A stretch of DNA of 39,505 nucleotides from Rhodovibrio sodomensis (GCF_016583645.1 NZ_NRRL01000038.1:1-39505); one strand, 5' to 3'. Positions 24,816-34,329 are shown, counted from the stretch's first letter. The notes: generated from the sequence alone by a model not told the origin. Numbers and translations are program-made.

Positions 24816-27800
24816 ATGAAGATCACCCGTCAGTTCACCCCGGCCCCGTCGGCGCCGGGTGCCGACCTCGACAACGCCTACAAGGGCCTCGACTTCGAGA
24901 GCCACGACGCCACCATCAAGAACTTCCGGGACGGCAGCGTCGTCTTCTCCGCGCCCAACGTGATGATGCCGAAGGCGTGGTCGATGACCGCGCGCAACGT
25001 GCTCGCGCAGAAGTACTTCCGCCAGAAGGGCGTACCGTCGGCGACCGTGCGCGTGGCCGAGGTCGGCGTGCCCGAGTGGCTGCAGCGCAGCGAGCCCGCC
25101 GAGGGCGCCACCTTCAGCGGCGAGAGCGACGCCCGTCAGGTGTTCGACCGCCTGGCCGGCTGCTGGACCTACTGGGGTTGGAAGGGCGGCTATTTCGACG
25201 GCGAGGCCGATGCGCGCGCCTACTACGACGAGATGCGCTACCTCCTGGTCTCACAGATGTCTGCCCCGAACAGCCCGCAGTGGTTCAACACCGGTCTGCA
25301 CTGGGCCTACGGAATCAACGGTCCGGCCCAGGGTCACTACTACGCGATCGACCTGCGCGACGTGATGGCCGGCCGCTTCACCGAGGACTTCAAGTTCCAG
25401 GTCGACGCCGACAAGCTGGGCTCGGCCGAGGACATGGTCGAGGCGATCCGCTCCAAGAGCGCCTACGAGCGCCCGCAGCCGCACGCCTGCTTCATCCAGG
25501 AAGTCCAGGACGACCTCGTGAACGAGGGCGGCATCATGGATCTCTGGACCCGTGAGGCGCGTCTGTTCAAGTACGGCTCCGGCACCGGCACCAACTTCTC
25601 CAAGATCCGCAGCTCTGGTGAGGGTCTGTCGGGCGGCGGCAAGTCGTCCGGCCTGATGAGCTTCCTCAAGATCGGCGACGCCGGTGCGGGCTCGATCAAG
25701 TCCGGCGGCACCACCCGCCGCGCGGCCAAGATGTGCATCCTCAACGTCGACCACCCCGACATCGAGGACTTCGTCAGCTGGAAGGTCGACGAGGAGAACA
25801 AGGTCGCGGCCCTGGTGACCGGCTCGAAGGCGCTCAAGGGTGCCATGCACTCGATCGTCGAGGCGGCCCAGGCCGGCGTCGACCCGAAGATCAACCAGCT
25901 GCTCGCGCTCAGGATCTCCGAGGCGCAGGAGCTGGGCGTGCCGAACGCCCTGATCGCCCGCTACCTGGGCATGGTCAAGGAGGGCATCACCGAGTTCCAG
26001 TTCGAGGAATTCGACGCGGACTGGCAGGGCGAAGCCTACCAGAGCGTGTCGGGTCAGAACTCGAACAACTCGGTGCGCGTCACCGACGCCTTCATGCAGG
26101 CGGTCGGTCAGAACGCCGACTGGCACCTGACCGCGCGCACCGACGGCTCGGTGGTCAAGACGATTAAGGCGTCCGAGCTGTTCCGCAAGATCGGCATCGC
26201 CGCCTGGCAGTCCGCCGATCCGGGCATCCAGTTCGACACCACGATCAACGGCTGGCACACCGCCCCGAACGACGACCGGATCAACGGCTCGAACCCGTGC
26301 TCCGAGTACATGTTCATTGACGGCACGGCGTGCAACCTGGCCTCGCTGAACTTGATGAAGTTCCGCCGCCAGGACGGCAGCTTCGACGTGCCGGCCTTCC
26401 GCCATGCCTGCGCGCTGTGGACGGTGACGCTGGACATCTCGGTGACCATGGCCCAGTACCCGGCCGAGGACATTGCGTTCAAGTCGCTGCTGTACCGCAC
26501 GCTAGGCCTGGGTTTCGCCAACATCGGCGGGCTGCTGATGGCCAACGGTCTCAGCTACGACAGCGACGCCGGCCGGGCGGTCTGCGCGGCGGTCTCCTCG
26601 CTGATGACCGGCCAGGCCTACCTGACCTCGGCGGAGATGGCGGGCACCCTGGGCGCCTTCCCGGCGTTCGAGCGCAACCGCGAGCCGATGCTGCGGGTAA
26701 TGCGCAACCATCGCCGCGCCGCGCAGGGTACCGGCGGCTACGAGGACCTCTCGATCAAGCCGGTCGCCTTCGAGGCGGCGGACTGCCCGGACGCCCCGCT
26801 GGCCGACGCCGCCCAGGCGATCTGGGACGAGACGATCCAGGTCGGCGAGCAGAACGGCTACCGCAACGCCCAGACCACGGTGACCGCGCCCACCGGCACG
26901 ATCGCGCTGGTCATGGACTGCGACACCACCGGTGTCGAGCCGGACTTCGCGCTCAAGAAGTTCAAGTCCCTGGCCGGTGGCGGCGGTATCGAGCTGGTCA
27001 ACCGCTTGGTGCCGATGAGCCTCGAGACGCTCGGCTACGACGCCGAGACCCGCGAGGCGATCCTGAAGCACCTGGAGGACCACGGCACCGTCGAGGGGGC
27101 ACCGGGCCTGAAGCCGCAGCACCTCGGCGTGTTCGACTGCGCGAACCGCTGCGGGTCGGGCAAGCGTTTCCTGTCGCCCGAGAGCCACGTCACCATGATG
27201 GCGGCCGCCCAGCCGTTCATCTCGGGGGCGATCTCCAAGACGGTGAACATGCCCGCCGAGAGCTCGATCGAGCACGTCCGCGCGATCTACTGGCTTGCCT
27301 GGAAGAAGGGCATCAAGGCGCTCGCGATCTACCGCGACACCTCGAAGCTCAGCCAGCCGCTGATGCTCGACATCGGCATGGACCAGGCCGCTGGCGGCGA
27401 CCGCAGCAAGATCACCGCCCAGCAGGCGCGCAAGGTGTCCGACATCCTGGCCGGCAAAGTCATGGTGCGCGGCCAGCAGAAGCGCTTGAGCCACCGCCGC
27501 AAGGGCTACACCCAGAAGGCGGTCGTGGGCGGTCACAAGCTGTACCTGCGGACCGGCGAGTACGACGACGGCACGCTGGGCGAGATCTTCATCGATATGC
27601 ACAAGGAGGGCGCGGCCTTCCGCGCGCTGCTGAACAGCTTCGCCATGTCGGTGAGCCTCGGCCTGCAGTACGGCGTCCCGCTCGACGAGTACGTGGAGGC
27701 CTTCACCTTCACGCGCTTCGAGCCGGCCGGGATGGTCCAGGGCAACGACGCGATCAAGCAGGCCACCAGCCTGCTTGATTACATCTTCCGGGAGCTCGCG

Positions 27801-28136
27801 ATCAGCTACCTCAACCGTGAGGACCTGGCGCACATCAAGCCCTCGGAGATGGAGCACTCGACCCTGGGCGAGGCGGCGTCCAACGGCTACGCCCGCGGGC
27901 GTGCCCCGGACATCGACCTGACGGCGGAGCCGGTCGCGGTGGCGCACCAGCCAGCGGCGGCTCAAGTCGCCCCGGCGGCGCCGGCGGCCACGGCCGACAC
28001 GATCGACTACGTCGCCGAGGCCCGGGCCAAGGGCTACACGGGTGAGGCCTGCAACGACTGCGGCAACTTTACCCTGGTCCGCAACGGCACCTGCAGCAAG
28101 TGCGACACCTGCGGCGGCACCTCCGGGTGCAGCTAG
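24816..28136 (+). CDS. nrdJ: Adenosylcobalamin-dependent ribonucleotide reductase (class II)
   Basis: 1106 aa. It reduces ribonucleotides to deoxyribonucleotides with a B12 radical, independent of oxygen. Signatures: [61 protein letters not shown], and a C-terminal Cys cluster ([16 protein letters not shown]) that passes electrons to the active site. ATG 24816 begins MKITRQFT, the usual alphaproteobacterial start. Upstream in-frame sequence reaches 24072 but is Arg/Pro-rich non-coding. Slightly shorter than many alphaproteobacterial homologues (about 1200 aa). Two NrdR-like boxes upstream suggest NrdR control. A strong terminator follows, so it is monocistronic. Confidence 0.96.
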   Translation: MKITRQFTPAPSAPGADLDNAYKGLDFESHDATIKNFRDGSVVFSAPNVMMPKAWSMTARNVLAQKYFRQKGVPSATVRVAEVGVPEWLQRSEPAEGATFSGESDARQVFDRLAGCWTYWGWKGGYFDGEADARAYYDEMRYLLVSQMSAPNSPQWFNTGLHWAYGINGPAQGHYYAIDLRDVMAGRFTEDFKFQVDADKLGSAEDMVEAIRSKSAYERPQPHACFIQEVQDDLVNEGGIMDLWTREARLFKYGSGTGTNFSKIRSSGEGLSGGGKSSGLMSFLKIGDAGAGSIKSGGTTRRAAKMCILNVDHPDIEDFVSWKVDEENKVAALVTGSKALKGAMHSIVEAAQAGVDPKINQLLALRISEAQELGVPNALIARYLGMVKEGITEFQFEEFDADWQGEAYQSVSGQNSNNSVRVTDAFMQAVGQNADWHLTARTDGSVVKTIKASELFRKIGIAAWQSADPGIQFDTTINGWHTAPNDDRINGSNPCSEYMFIDGTACNLASLNLMKFRRQDGSFDVPAFRHACALWTVTLDISVTMAQYPAEDIAFKSLLYRTLGLGFANIGGLLMANGLSYDSDAGRAVCAAVSSLMTGQAYLTSAEMAGTLGAFPAFERNREPMLRVMRNHRRAAQGTGGYEDLSIKPVAFEAADCPDAPLADAAQAIWDETIQVGEQNGYRNAQTTVTAPTGTIALVMDCDTTGVEPDFALKKFKSLAGGGGIELVNRLVPMSLETLGYDAETREAILKHLEDHGTVEGAPGLKPQHLGVFDCANRCGSGKRFLSPESHVTMMAAAQPFISGAISKTVNMPAESSIEHVRAIYWLAWKKGIKALAIYRDTSKLSQPLMLDIGMDQAAGGDRSKITAQQARKVSDILAGKVMVRGQQKRLSHRRKGYTQKAVVGGHKLYLRTGEYDDGTLGEIFIDMHKEGAAFRALLNSFAMSVSLGLQYGVPLDEYVEAFTFTRFEPAGMVQGNDAIKQATSLLDYIFRELAISYLNREDLAHIKPSEMEHSTLGEAASNGYARGRAPDIDLTAEPVAVAHQPAAAQVAPAAPAATADTIDYVAEARAKGYTGEACNDCGNFTLVRNGTCSKCDTCGGTSGCS

Positions 28137-28152
28137 TTTCCTGAGGTAGAAA

Positions 28153-28180
28153 ACGGGCGGGTCGACATCGACCCGCCCGT
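28153..28180. terminator. Hairpin directly after nrdJ
   Basis: ACGGGCGGGTC pairs with GACCCGCCCGT, 11 bp, 6 nt loop. The T-run lies on the minus-strand side (TTTTC), so as an intrinsic terminator it works best for minus-strand transcripts; for nrdJ it may only stabilise the 3' end. Confidence 0.6.
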
Positions 28181-28244
28181 CACGCGCTCTGCTCGGAAGC
28201 GCGCGCTGACGCCGTCCCGATACCCCGTCTCTCACGGGCACCTC

Positions 28245-28283
28245 AACCCGCGCTGGCACCAGACGCCAGCGCGGGTTTTCTTT
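28245..28283 (+). terminator. Intrinsic terminator of nrdJ
   Basis: AACCCGCGCTGGC pairs with GCCAGCGCGGGTT around ACCAGAC, followed by TTTTCTTT. This is the strongest plus-strand terminator in the gap. A further GGCGGGG / CCCCGCC stem lies near 28311-28330. The rest of 28137-28441 holds no gene. Confidence 0.9.
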
Positions 28284-28441
28284 CGCGCTTCGGGCGGCTC
28301 GGCGGGCGGGGTTTTGCCCCGCCGCGCCGCCCTCGAGCGCTCGCCACACCCACTTTCTGGACACCCGAATTCCGACGCGGTGACGGTCGTGCTCAGCCTC
28401 GCGACCGACCGACCCTGACATACCCTCAGCCGGAGACCGAC

Positions 28442-28807
28442 ATGTCGATGACCGTCACATACGTCAAAGACCTCTTTTATAAAGATGGTCCGCTGCTCTG
28501 ACGCGGTTACGACCCCGATGGACGGCCGGTCATCGGCTGCGTCACGAAGGACGGCGAGCGCGATGGCTACGACGTCTACATGGCGACCGTCGTCACCAAG
28601 GAGGCCCTTGCCGGCCTGCTGGCCGGACGTCCCGACATCCTGTCGATGTTCCGCGACCACGCCCAGGAACCGCTAATGACGGGCATCCTGTCGGCCCAGC
28701 CGGCGACTTTCGAGGTCGCCCCGCAGATCAACCCCGAAGACCACGTCGGCGCCGGTCTCTACTGCGGGCCGAACGGCCCGATGTCCGCGCCTGCCGCCAC
28801 CGCCTGA
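28442..28807 (+). pseudogene. Small domain gene interrupted by in-frame TGA
   Basis: From ATG 28442 the frame reads 19 codons (ending KDGPLL), meets TGA at 28499-28501, then continues openly for 101 codons (RGYDPDGRPVIG...) to TGA at 28807. The joined product resembles the domain in the gene at 30660: KDGPLL-stop-RGYDPDG aligns with VDGPMLVRAEDARG, so the stop replaces one residue without changing register. The downstream part keeps coding character. Explanations are a recent nonsense mutation, a sequencing error or recoding; the first two are more likely. An internal ATG at 28580 could give a 75 aa fragment. Function is unknown. Confidence 0.6.
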
Positions 28808-28844
28808 TACCGACACGCACGGCGCCACACGAAAGGACCCGCAG

Positions 28845-29324
28845 ATGAAGGAATTCGATGCCTACAGCCACACCGGAGAGCCGATCGTCGGCACGCTCGA
28901 CAGCGTTACCGGAACGGCGGAAATCATCGGCTTCACCCAGGACGGCCCCGGCAGCGAGATGGTCCCGGATCATGGCGGCGGCACCGATATGCACTGGGAC
29001 AACCAGAAGACCGTCACCGACGGCGCCGGCAATCCACTCTACCTCGACCGTGCTGGCGAGCTCTGGCGTCTGGATCAGCTGATCTTTCGCGAGAGCGGAC
29101 TGCCGTTCTGGGCGGACGACGAGAGCGACATGCAGGAGGTCGATGCCGAGCCGGCGCGCCCGCAAACTCCCGAGCACCCGGATTTGCGCGCGAAGGCCCA
29201 GGCGCTCCTGGATGCGCTCTACGCCCGCTATCCGGACGGCCTGCCCGACGGGCTGGATGATCCGGGCCGAGAGCTGCTCGAAGTGCTCGACGCCGGCCGC
29301 GGCGAACCCTGGCCCGGCAACTGA
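28845..29324 (+). CDS. Hypothetical acidic protein
   Basis: 159 aa, pI clearly acidic, no signal or membrane segment. ATG 28845 has GAAAGGA 9 nt upstream. The N-terminal 75 residues are strand-like (GEPIVGTLDSVTGTAEIIGF); the C-terminal 50 form a helix-rich tail (LRAKAQALLDALYARYPDG). It lies among small plasmid-style genes, and the DUF4314 gene begins about 15 bp later. No family is recognised. Confidence 0.65.
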   Translation: MKEFDAYSHTGEPIVGTLDSVTGTAEIIGFTQDGPGSEMVPDHGGGTDMHWDNQKTVTDGAGNPLYLDRAGELWRLDQLIFRESGLPFWADDESDMQEVDAEPARPQTPEHPDLRAKAQALLDALYARYPDGLPDGLDDPGRELLEVLDAGRGEPWPGN

Positions 29325-29338
29325 GCGCGGTGCCGGCC

Positions 29339-29584
29339 ATGACGCAAACACCCTCGCAACCGGGGCCGACCGACCTCGCGGTCGGCGACCGGATCGAACT
29401 GATCGAGATGCCGGACGATCCGTCGCCCGTGGCGCCCGGGACTCAGGGCACGGTCACCCGGATCCAGCCGCTCTGGGATCACCGGATCCAGCTCGGCGTC
29501 GACTGGGACAGCGGTCGCAGCCTGATGCTGATCCTTCCGAAGGACCAGTACCGGAAGCTCGCTTCCCCCACCACTTCCTCTTAA
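29339..29584 (+). CDS. DUF4314 domain protein
   Basis: 81 aa. The pattern GDRIELIEMPDDPSPVAPGTQGTVT, then VDWDSGRSLMLILPKDQY, is the small beta-barrel-like DUF4314 domain, often found in plasmid and phage genomes and of unknown role. ATG 29339 is used; a GTG at 29330 in frame is possible, and neither has a clear ribosome binding site. Coupling to the gene ending at 29324 is likely. Confidence 0.75.
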   Translation: MTQTPSQPGPTDLAVGDRIELIEMPDDPSPVAPGTQGTVTRIQPLWDHRIQLGVDWDSGRSLMLILPKDQYRKLASPTTSS

Positions 29585-29607
29585 AGCGCACCATCCGAGA
29601 GGTTCCG

Positions 29608-29759
29608 ATAAGCGAAGAAGCCTCGAGCTCGCCGAGCAGTACGGTGGCGTCCACGGCGAGCACCCCGACTTCGGTCTCGGTGACTGGAAGTACGAGGTCG
29701 CCAACGACGACACCCGGCAGTCCTACTGGGACTGGGTGCTCAATCAGATCGACGGTTGA
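29608..29759 (+). pseudogene. Broken small gene (lost start, frameshift)
   Basis: The coding-like tail LAEQYGGVHGEHPDFGLGD, then WKYEVANDDTRQSYWDWV, ends at TGA 29757-29759, but its frame has no start codon nearby. Six bases after a GAGAGG motif, at 29608, is ATA followed by AGC GAA GAA; if this were ATG it would start the gene, and one base lost before about 29625 would join it to the tail. I read this as a small plasmid-type gene that lost its start and shifted frame. It is short, so the reconstruction is tentative. Confidence 0.35.
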
Positions 29760-29845
29760 TCCGCACCCGGGTACGGCAACCACCACATCCAGGCCGGGAC
29801 CTGAAGCAGGTCCCGGCCTTCCAATTCCCGCCGTGCGAGACACCG

Positions 29846-30390
29846 ATGACCTTCACCGAGCCGGTTGACCTGGACCATGTCGCCAGCGCGATCGAGCAGA
29901 TCGCGCACGAGGAGATCGTGCCGCGTTTCCGCGCGCTCGCCCCAGGCGAGATCCGCGAAAAGGCCCCAGGCGACTTCGTCACGGCCGCGGACGAGGCCTC
30001 GCAGGCACGCCTGCTGCGCGTCCTGCGCGATCTCCGTCCCGTGCGATCCAGCTTGGCAAGGAGACGTCCAACGGGCATGCGGCTGCCCTGGAGGAGCTGC
30101 GAAGCGGCGCGCCCACCTGGGTCGTCGACCCGCTCGACGGCACCCGGCCGTTCGCACACGGTCAGCCGGGATGGGGCGTCCTGGTCGCGTTCTGTGCGGG
30201 TGGGGTCCCGGTCGCCAGCTGGATGCACGATCCGCTGCGCGCCCACGCCCGGGCCGCCGGGGGGGGCGCGTGCGACGCGCTGGACCACGGCGAGTATCCC
30301 CTGGATGGCACCGGCCACACCTCCCTGATCGCGCGCACGCCGCTCCTCGCCCGGCAGCTCAAGCAAGCCGTCGCCTGCGCGGCGCGCTGA
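29846..30390 (+). pseudogene. Inositol monophosphatase-like gene with frameshift
   Basis: From ATG 29846 the product reads MTFTEPVDLDHVA... with PGDFVTAADEASQ, the opening of the inositol monophosphatase/CysQ superfamily. Near 30041-30044 the frame shifts by one base (restoring one G gives LRPVAIQLGKETSNG). The second frame carries WVVDPLDGTRPF, the metal-binding motif, and VASWMHDPLR. The usual GEE motif is GKE. The total (about 180 aa) is short of the family's 250-270, so the C-terminus is also lost. A run of eight G at 30259-30266 is another unstable spot. Sequencing error is an alternative for the shift, but not for the GKE change and the truncation. Confidence 0.65.
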
Positions 30391-30424
30391 TCGACGATTC
30401 ACTCGACACACCCGGAGACACCCC

Positions 30425-30625
30425 ATGCGCCGTGGACGCCCGGCCGTCGACCAGACGGTCCCCTCCCCCTGCATCGCGCAGTGCAAGGTCGACAAGGCGA
30501 GCCAGCACTGCACCGGCTGCCTGCGAACCCTCGACGAGATCCGCGACTGGCGGGTCATGGACGCCGCCGAGAAGCAGGCGACGCTCCAGCGGATCGCGGC
30601 GCGCCGCACCGCGGCCGCTGCCTGA
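30425..30625 (+). CDS. DUF1289 family protein
   Basis: 66 aa. The PSPCIAQCKVDKASQHCTGC motif followed by RTLDEIRDW is diagnostic of the DUF1289 family: four conserved Cys, a probable metal or Fe-S site, common in proteobacteria and of unknown function. GGAG lies about 9 nt before ATG 30425. The next gene follows after 34 bp with its own AAGGA. Confidence 0.88.
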   Translation: MRRGRPAVDQTVPSPCIAQCKVDKASQHCTGCLRTLDEIRDWRVMDAAEKQATLQRIAARRTAAAA

Positions 30626-30659
30626 TCGCGGCCGTATACCAACTCAAGGACATCCCAAA

Positions 30660-31310
30660 ATGTTCGAGATGCGTTTCGTGAGCGCGAGCGACGACGTCGC
30701 CGCTTACCAGGCCGTGCTGTGCAACCGACAGGCGGCCACCGCCGCCTGGACCGCCGCCAACTGGCCCGCCGACGCCGCCGCCTGGCTGTTCAGCCGCGAA
30801 GCCTACGAGATGGGCCTCGACCCCTGGCGTCAGGTCTCGATCGATGTCACGACCGACGATACCGGCGACGTCGTCCTCTACGACGACACCCGCGACCGCG
30901 ATTGGCGAGCGCCGGGAGACACCCGCGTGTTCGTGCAACTGCGGGACCTCCCGACAGGTATGGTTCCGCCGGCCGGCGAGCCGGCCCAGCTCAGCATCCG
31001 CCACACGCTGCTCTGGGTCGACGGGCCGATGCTGGTGCGCGCAGAGGACGCCCGCGGCTTCGAGTACCTCGCAGTGGCGTGCGACGAGCGGCCCGGCCCG
31101 CGGGTGGTCTGGATGGCGGCGCGCCACAGCGCGGAGACCCTCGAGCGCTACATGCGCAACGAGGTTCTCAGCCGCGCCATGTTCACCGAGCTGCGGGCGG
31201 GTGCGTTGCTGGCCGGCAGCTTCGACGACGGCGAGCCGGCCCTGTTCCATCACCGCGCCGAGCCGGACGACGCCGAGCTGCCTGATGCGGCGGTCTACCT
31301 GCATCCCTGA
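30660..31310 (+). CDS. Hypothetical protein sharing a domain with 28442
   Basis: 216 aa, soluble. ATG 30660 has AAGGA 8 nt upstream. The N-terminal half is unassigned (QVSIDVTTDDTGDVVLYDD). Residues from about 120 on (TLLWVDGPMLVRAEDARG, YLAVACDE, MAARHSAETLERYM) form a small mixed domain also seen in the interrupted gene at 28442. It is one of several small accessory genes on this strand. No function can be assigned. Confidence 0.6.
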   Translation: MFEMRFVSASDDVAAYQAVLCNRQAATAAWTAANWPADAAAWLFSREAYEMGLDPWRQVSIDVTTDDTGDVVLYDDTRDRDWRAPGDTRVFVQLRDLPTGMVPPAGEPAQLSIRHTLLWVDGPMLVRAEDARGFEYLAVACDERPGPRVVWMAARHSAETLERYMRNEVLSRAMFTELRAGALLAGSFDDGEPALFHHRAEPDDAELPDAAVYLHP

Positions 31311-31435
31311 CAGTCACCGTCCGACCCGAAACGTGCCTCACAACCCTTTTTCGGCAAACGAAAATTCACCTCCGGGCTCGAAGATCATTTCGGTTGCCGT
31401 TGCGAGTCCACCCGTCCACCGAGCCCGCCGCCCCG

Positions 31436-31786
31436 ATGTCCGAGATCGCCAGTCTGTACGTCGCCACCGTCAGGCTCTCGCCGGTGGCGACGGCCCTGCT
31501 CGCCGCCTGCTGTCTCACCCTTCTGCTGAGCCTCGCCGTCTTCTGCGTCCGTCAGGCGACCGCGCCGATGGTCGTCGCGACGGTCGCGTTCCTCCCGGCC
31601 CTCGGCGTGGACATCGGCGAAGAGGCGCACGAGGCCTACCAGCGCGGCCTGCTCGCGCAGGCCTGCGCCGACCGTCCGGCGCCGGCAACGGCCGAGATCT
31701 GCAGTCGGGCCGTGCCACTCCTGGCTAAAGGATCGCCAGCGCCTTCAGAGGCCAGCGCGCCGCTGCAGACCGCGCGCATCGACTGA
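31436..31786 (+). CDS. Small membrane protein (hypothetical)
   Basis: 116 aa with two hydrophobic helices (SPVATALLAACCLTLLLSLA and APMVVATVAFLPALGV) and a polar, Cys-containing C-terminus. ATG 31436 is the first in-frame ATG, though its ribosome binding site is weak; an in-frame TTG at 31394 is less likely. No family is recognised. Confidence 0.45.
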   Translation: MSEIASLYVATVRLSPVATALLAACCLTLLLSLAVFCVRQATAPMVVATVAFLPALGVDIGEEAHEAYQRGLLAQACADRPAPATAEICSRAVPLLAKGSPAPSEASAPLQTARID

Positions 31787-31883
31787 GCCGGCGGCGACCA
31801 GGCCCTGGCGTCGACCGAGGCGCCACGATATCCTTGACCAAGGCATCAACCCGACCGCTGCCGGACTCCCGGCCGAGCCCGCC

Positions 31884-32294
31884 ATGACGATATCCGCGCG
31901 CGAGACAACGCTCCCGTCCTGTCTGGTCTCCGGTAGCGCACCGCTGCGCCGTGCCCGGGCCGAGACAATGGCCCAACATGAAGGCCGGCCGCTGCTGCGC
32001 GTCACGCCGTCCGACCTCAATCAGGCCTCGCGGACCTTCTCCGAATGGGAAGGGCCGATCGGGCTGACCCACGTCACGCACCGAGCGCGGGAACTGGGCG
32101 CGGTGCTGTTCATCGACGAGGCCGACCCGCTCGCGCGCCGACGACCAGCGGGATCCGGCCACAACACGCTGGCCGAGCGCCTGGCCCTCTACTTCGAGCA
32201 CCAGGACGTGCCGGTGATCTACGGCTTCGCACGCCGGCCTACGAGCATCGACCCCGGTGTCATCCAGGAGCTCGATAGCGACGCGAGTCGCTAA
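31884..32294 (+). CDS. AAA+ ATPase remnant or mini-protein without P-loop
   Basis: 136 aa. The order matches the front of an AAA+ domain: LVSGSAPLRRARAETMAQ where Walker A (GPPGTGKT) should be, RPLLRVTPSDL, then a perfect Walker B, LFIDEAD (residues 75-81), then VPVIYGFARRPTSIDP where sensor 1 (ATNRP...LD) usually is. The P-loop Lys-Thr and sensor Asn are gone, and the lid domain is absent. Either a decayed ATPase or a small regulatory protein that mimics one. The frame is open and uninterrupted. ATG 31884 has no strong ribosome binding site. Confidence 0.5.
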   Translation: MTISARETTLPSCLVSGSAPLRRARAETMAQHEGRPLLRVTPSDLNQASRTFSEWEGPIGLTHVTHRARELGAVLFIDEADPLARRRPAGSGHNTLAERLALYFEHQDVPVIYGFARRPTSIDPGVIQELDSDASR

Positions 32295-32453
32295 TCGACC
32301 GGTCCGCCCCGTTACGTCTGCCGCCGCCCGTCGTACAACCGGTCAATGGTAAACATTCGGGGGTCATCGGTCGTTCTTGTCGGATTCACGCGTCCCTCCA
32401 GTGGGACGGGAGTGTCAGCCTCGCCGAATCGACAGCACCGATGAGGAGGTCAG

Positions 32454-32762
32454 ATGGCGGTCCACTGCGAACGGATCAAGCGCCTGCTGGAAGGCGACGT
32501 CCGCCGACAGCTTGGGTTCGCCCCGACCCTCGAGAGTTACACGCCAGCCAGCGACGGCGGCGCTCACCTGGACCTGTCGCTCTACCACTTAGGGCGCGGT
32601 CCTCTGGCATTATCCGTGACGATCACAGTCGAGGAGATCGCCGATATCGGGCCCGACCGCCTGGCATCCATGATCCGCTCCGCGGCCGAGAACGCAGCGA
32701 CCGGCGAGGACGCTTACGAGGCCCATATTCAACAGCGCCGCGCCAGCTCGCGAACCGGGTGA
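32454..32762 (+). CDS. Hypothetical small protein
   Basis: 102 aa. The strong GAGGAGG 4-5 nt before ATG 32454 makes this a confident gene. It is probably an alpha-beta fold (HLDLSLYHLGRGPLALSVTITV), with a charged helical C-terminus. A CGTCCC / GGGACG hairpin lies at 32391-32408 upstream. It precedes folA by 52 bp. No family is recognised. Confidence 0.6.
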   Translation: MAVHCERIKRLLEGDVRRQLGFAPTLESYTPASDGGAHLDLSLYHLGRGPLALSVTITVEEIADIGPDRLASMIRSAAENAATGEDAYEAHIQQRRASSRTG

Positions 32763-32814
32763 CGCCCGTCTTGACCCAGGCCGCGAACCGCAATCCGACA
32801 TGGAGGGGACCCAC

Positions 32815-33354
32815 ATGTGCCGGATCGTCATCATCTCCGCCGTCGCTGCCAACGGCGTGATCGGTCAGCAAGGACGGCTGCCCTGGCACCTCCCAAGCGA
32901 CCTCGGTCGTTTCAAGCGCCGCACCCAGGGCCATCCGCTGATCATGGGCCGGCGCACCTTCGAGAGCCTGCCTGGCGTGCTGCCGGGGCGCCCGCACATC
33001 ATCCTGACACGCCAGCAAAACTGGCATCAGGAAGGTGTGCGCACGGCGCACGACATCGACCAGGCGCTCGAGGAAGGCTGCCGCCTGGCGCGCGAGCTCG
33101 GCGTTGACGCGTTTTTCGTGATCGGCGGCGGTGAAGTCTACCGCCAGGCGCTGCCACACGCCCATGAGATCGACATTACACGGGTCCCGCAGCAGGCCGA
33201 GGGCGACGCCCGATTCCCGGCAATCGACCCGCAACACTGGCGCCTGTCACGCACCGAGACGCTCCCCGAGCAGTCAGGCGAGCCGCCTTTGGCGGTCGAG
33301 CTTTTTCACCGCCGCGCGGAGGCGATGACGCCGGCCGACACCCGGGTCGCATGA
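32815..33354 (+). CDS. folA: Dihydrofolate reductase
   Basis: 179 aa, a normal length. It reduces dihydrofolate with NADPH for thymidylate and purine synthesis. Motifs: AANGVIGQQGRLPWHLPSDL with the substrate-binding Asp in SDL, HPLIMGRRTFES, and FFVIGGGEVYRQALP (NADPH site). GGAGGGG lies 6-7 nt before ATG 32815; the ATG at 32800 forms part of that region and is less suitable. No thyA is adjacent. The stop overlaps a small ORF at 33351. Together with nrdJ it serves DNA precursor supply. Whether it is a second, element-borne copy cannot be told. Confidence 0.95.
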   Translation: MCRIVIISAVAANGVIGQQGRLPWHLPSDLGRFKRRTQGHPLIMGRRTFESLPGVLPGRPHIILTRQQNWHQEGVRTAHDIDQALEEGCRLARELGVDAFFVIGGGEVYRQALPHAHEIDITRVPQQAEGDARFPAIDPQHWRLSRTETLPEQSGEPPLAVELFHRRAEAMTPADTRVA

Positions 33355-33470
33355 CCGGCTACGGCATTACCGCGGCCGTGGCGTTCCCGAGAAGCGGCAG
33401 CCTCAGGCTGATCAGCGCCGATGGCGCACGGGTCCTCGCCCGGCGGGATTTCCTGGTGGCCCCGCCCTGA
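33351..33470 (+). CDS. Small ORF coupled to folA
   Basis: 39 aa from an ATG that overlaps the folA stop (ATGA), a common sign of translational coupling. The product (MTGYGITAAVAFPRSGSLRL...) is basic with no recognisable motif. The overlap is the only support; it could be chance. Confidence 0.3.
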   Translation: MTGYGITAAVAFPRSGSLRLISADGARVLARRDFLVAPP

Positions 33471-33613
33471 GCCCCGGCACACTCCAATCTCGCCACGCGC
33501 ATCGGGAATACCTGCCGTTTTACGGTCGACTCCATGCGATTACGGTGACCGAAAAGCGATCGGCGAACCAATTTCCTGAGAACCCGGCCCAACGCCCGCT
33601 CAGGAGACTCCCG

Positions 33614-34234
33614 ATGACCGAGGTCGCCGCCCCGCCCGCCCGCACGCTCGCATCCGTCGACGCGATGATCGCGGCCCTGGCTGCCCTTAATGAGAAACCG
33701 CAGGCGCAGGACAAGCTCCCGGCTGGGACGGCGCACGTGCTGACGGCGCGCGGCTGGGCCGTCGGCTACCGAGAGCGCCCGGATGCGCCCCTCCTCGCGG
33801 CCCTGACCCTCGCTGGCCATGCGGCCTACCGGGAAATCGCCCCACGCGCGCACAGCGCGCCAGGCTGGGAAATGGACGCCGAGATCGCCCGCGACGTCCT
33901 GGGCCTTACGATCGACCTGCACGAGCGCCCCACGGGCTTCAGCGTGCGCGCCTACTCCGGACGGGACTTCCTGGTGATCCGTGCGCCGGCCGGCTGCGCC
34001 CGCGCCCCGGCGTTCAATCCCTCGACCGTGGAGATCGACGCGCTGCGCTGCCTTGACCGCGTCCGCCAGACCCACGGGTACGACCGGATCACCTCGCAGA
34101 TGACCGCCGACGGCCTGCACGCCTATGTCATCCACCGGGGCCGGCAGGCCTTCCGGGGGCTTCCTGCCGCCACCGCGGCCGCCGGCATCGCGAGCGCCAT
34201 CCTCGCTTTCTCCGGCCTCAACGAGGCCAGATAG
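33614..34234 (+). CDS. Hypothetical protein
   Basis: 206 aa. ATG 33614 has AGGAG 8 nt upstream. It contains mixed strands and helices (GFSVRAYSGRDFLVIRAP) and ends in a hydrophobic stretch (AATAAAGIASAILAFSGL) that could be a C-terminal tail anchor. It precedes the GHKL-zincin gene by about 95 bp without a clear terminator, so it may belong to that unit. No family is recognised. Confidence 0.6.
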   Translation: MTEVAAPPARTLASVDAMIAALAALNEKPQAQDKLPAGTAHVLTARGWAVGYRERPDAPLLAALTLAGHAAYREIAPRAHSAPGWEMDAEIARDVLGLTIDLHERPTGFSVRAYSGRDFLVIRAPAGCARAPAFNPSTVEIDALRCLDRVRQTHGYDRITSQMTADGLHAYVIHRGRQAFRGLPAATAAAGIASAILAFSGLNEAR

Positions 34235-34329
34235 TCTCGTCTCTATCCCGCGGACCGGTCACAAGGCACGGCCGGTTTCCAAAAGGCACCCCACCTTCCG
34301 GGCAGACCCGCAGCTGGGGAGACCCGCAA

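Noticed and set aside
26502..28421. Minus-strand long frame opposite nrdJ
   Set aside because: Shadow of nrdJ with Arg/Leu/Val bias and no motif.
28499..28501. TGA as selenocysteine
   Set aside because: The aligned position is not a Cys/Sec site in the related domain, and no adjacent SECIS-like stem was evident.
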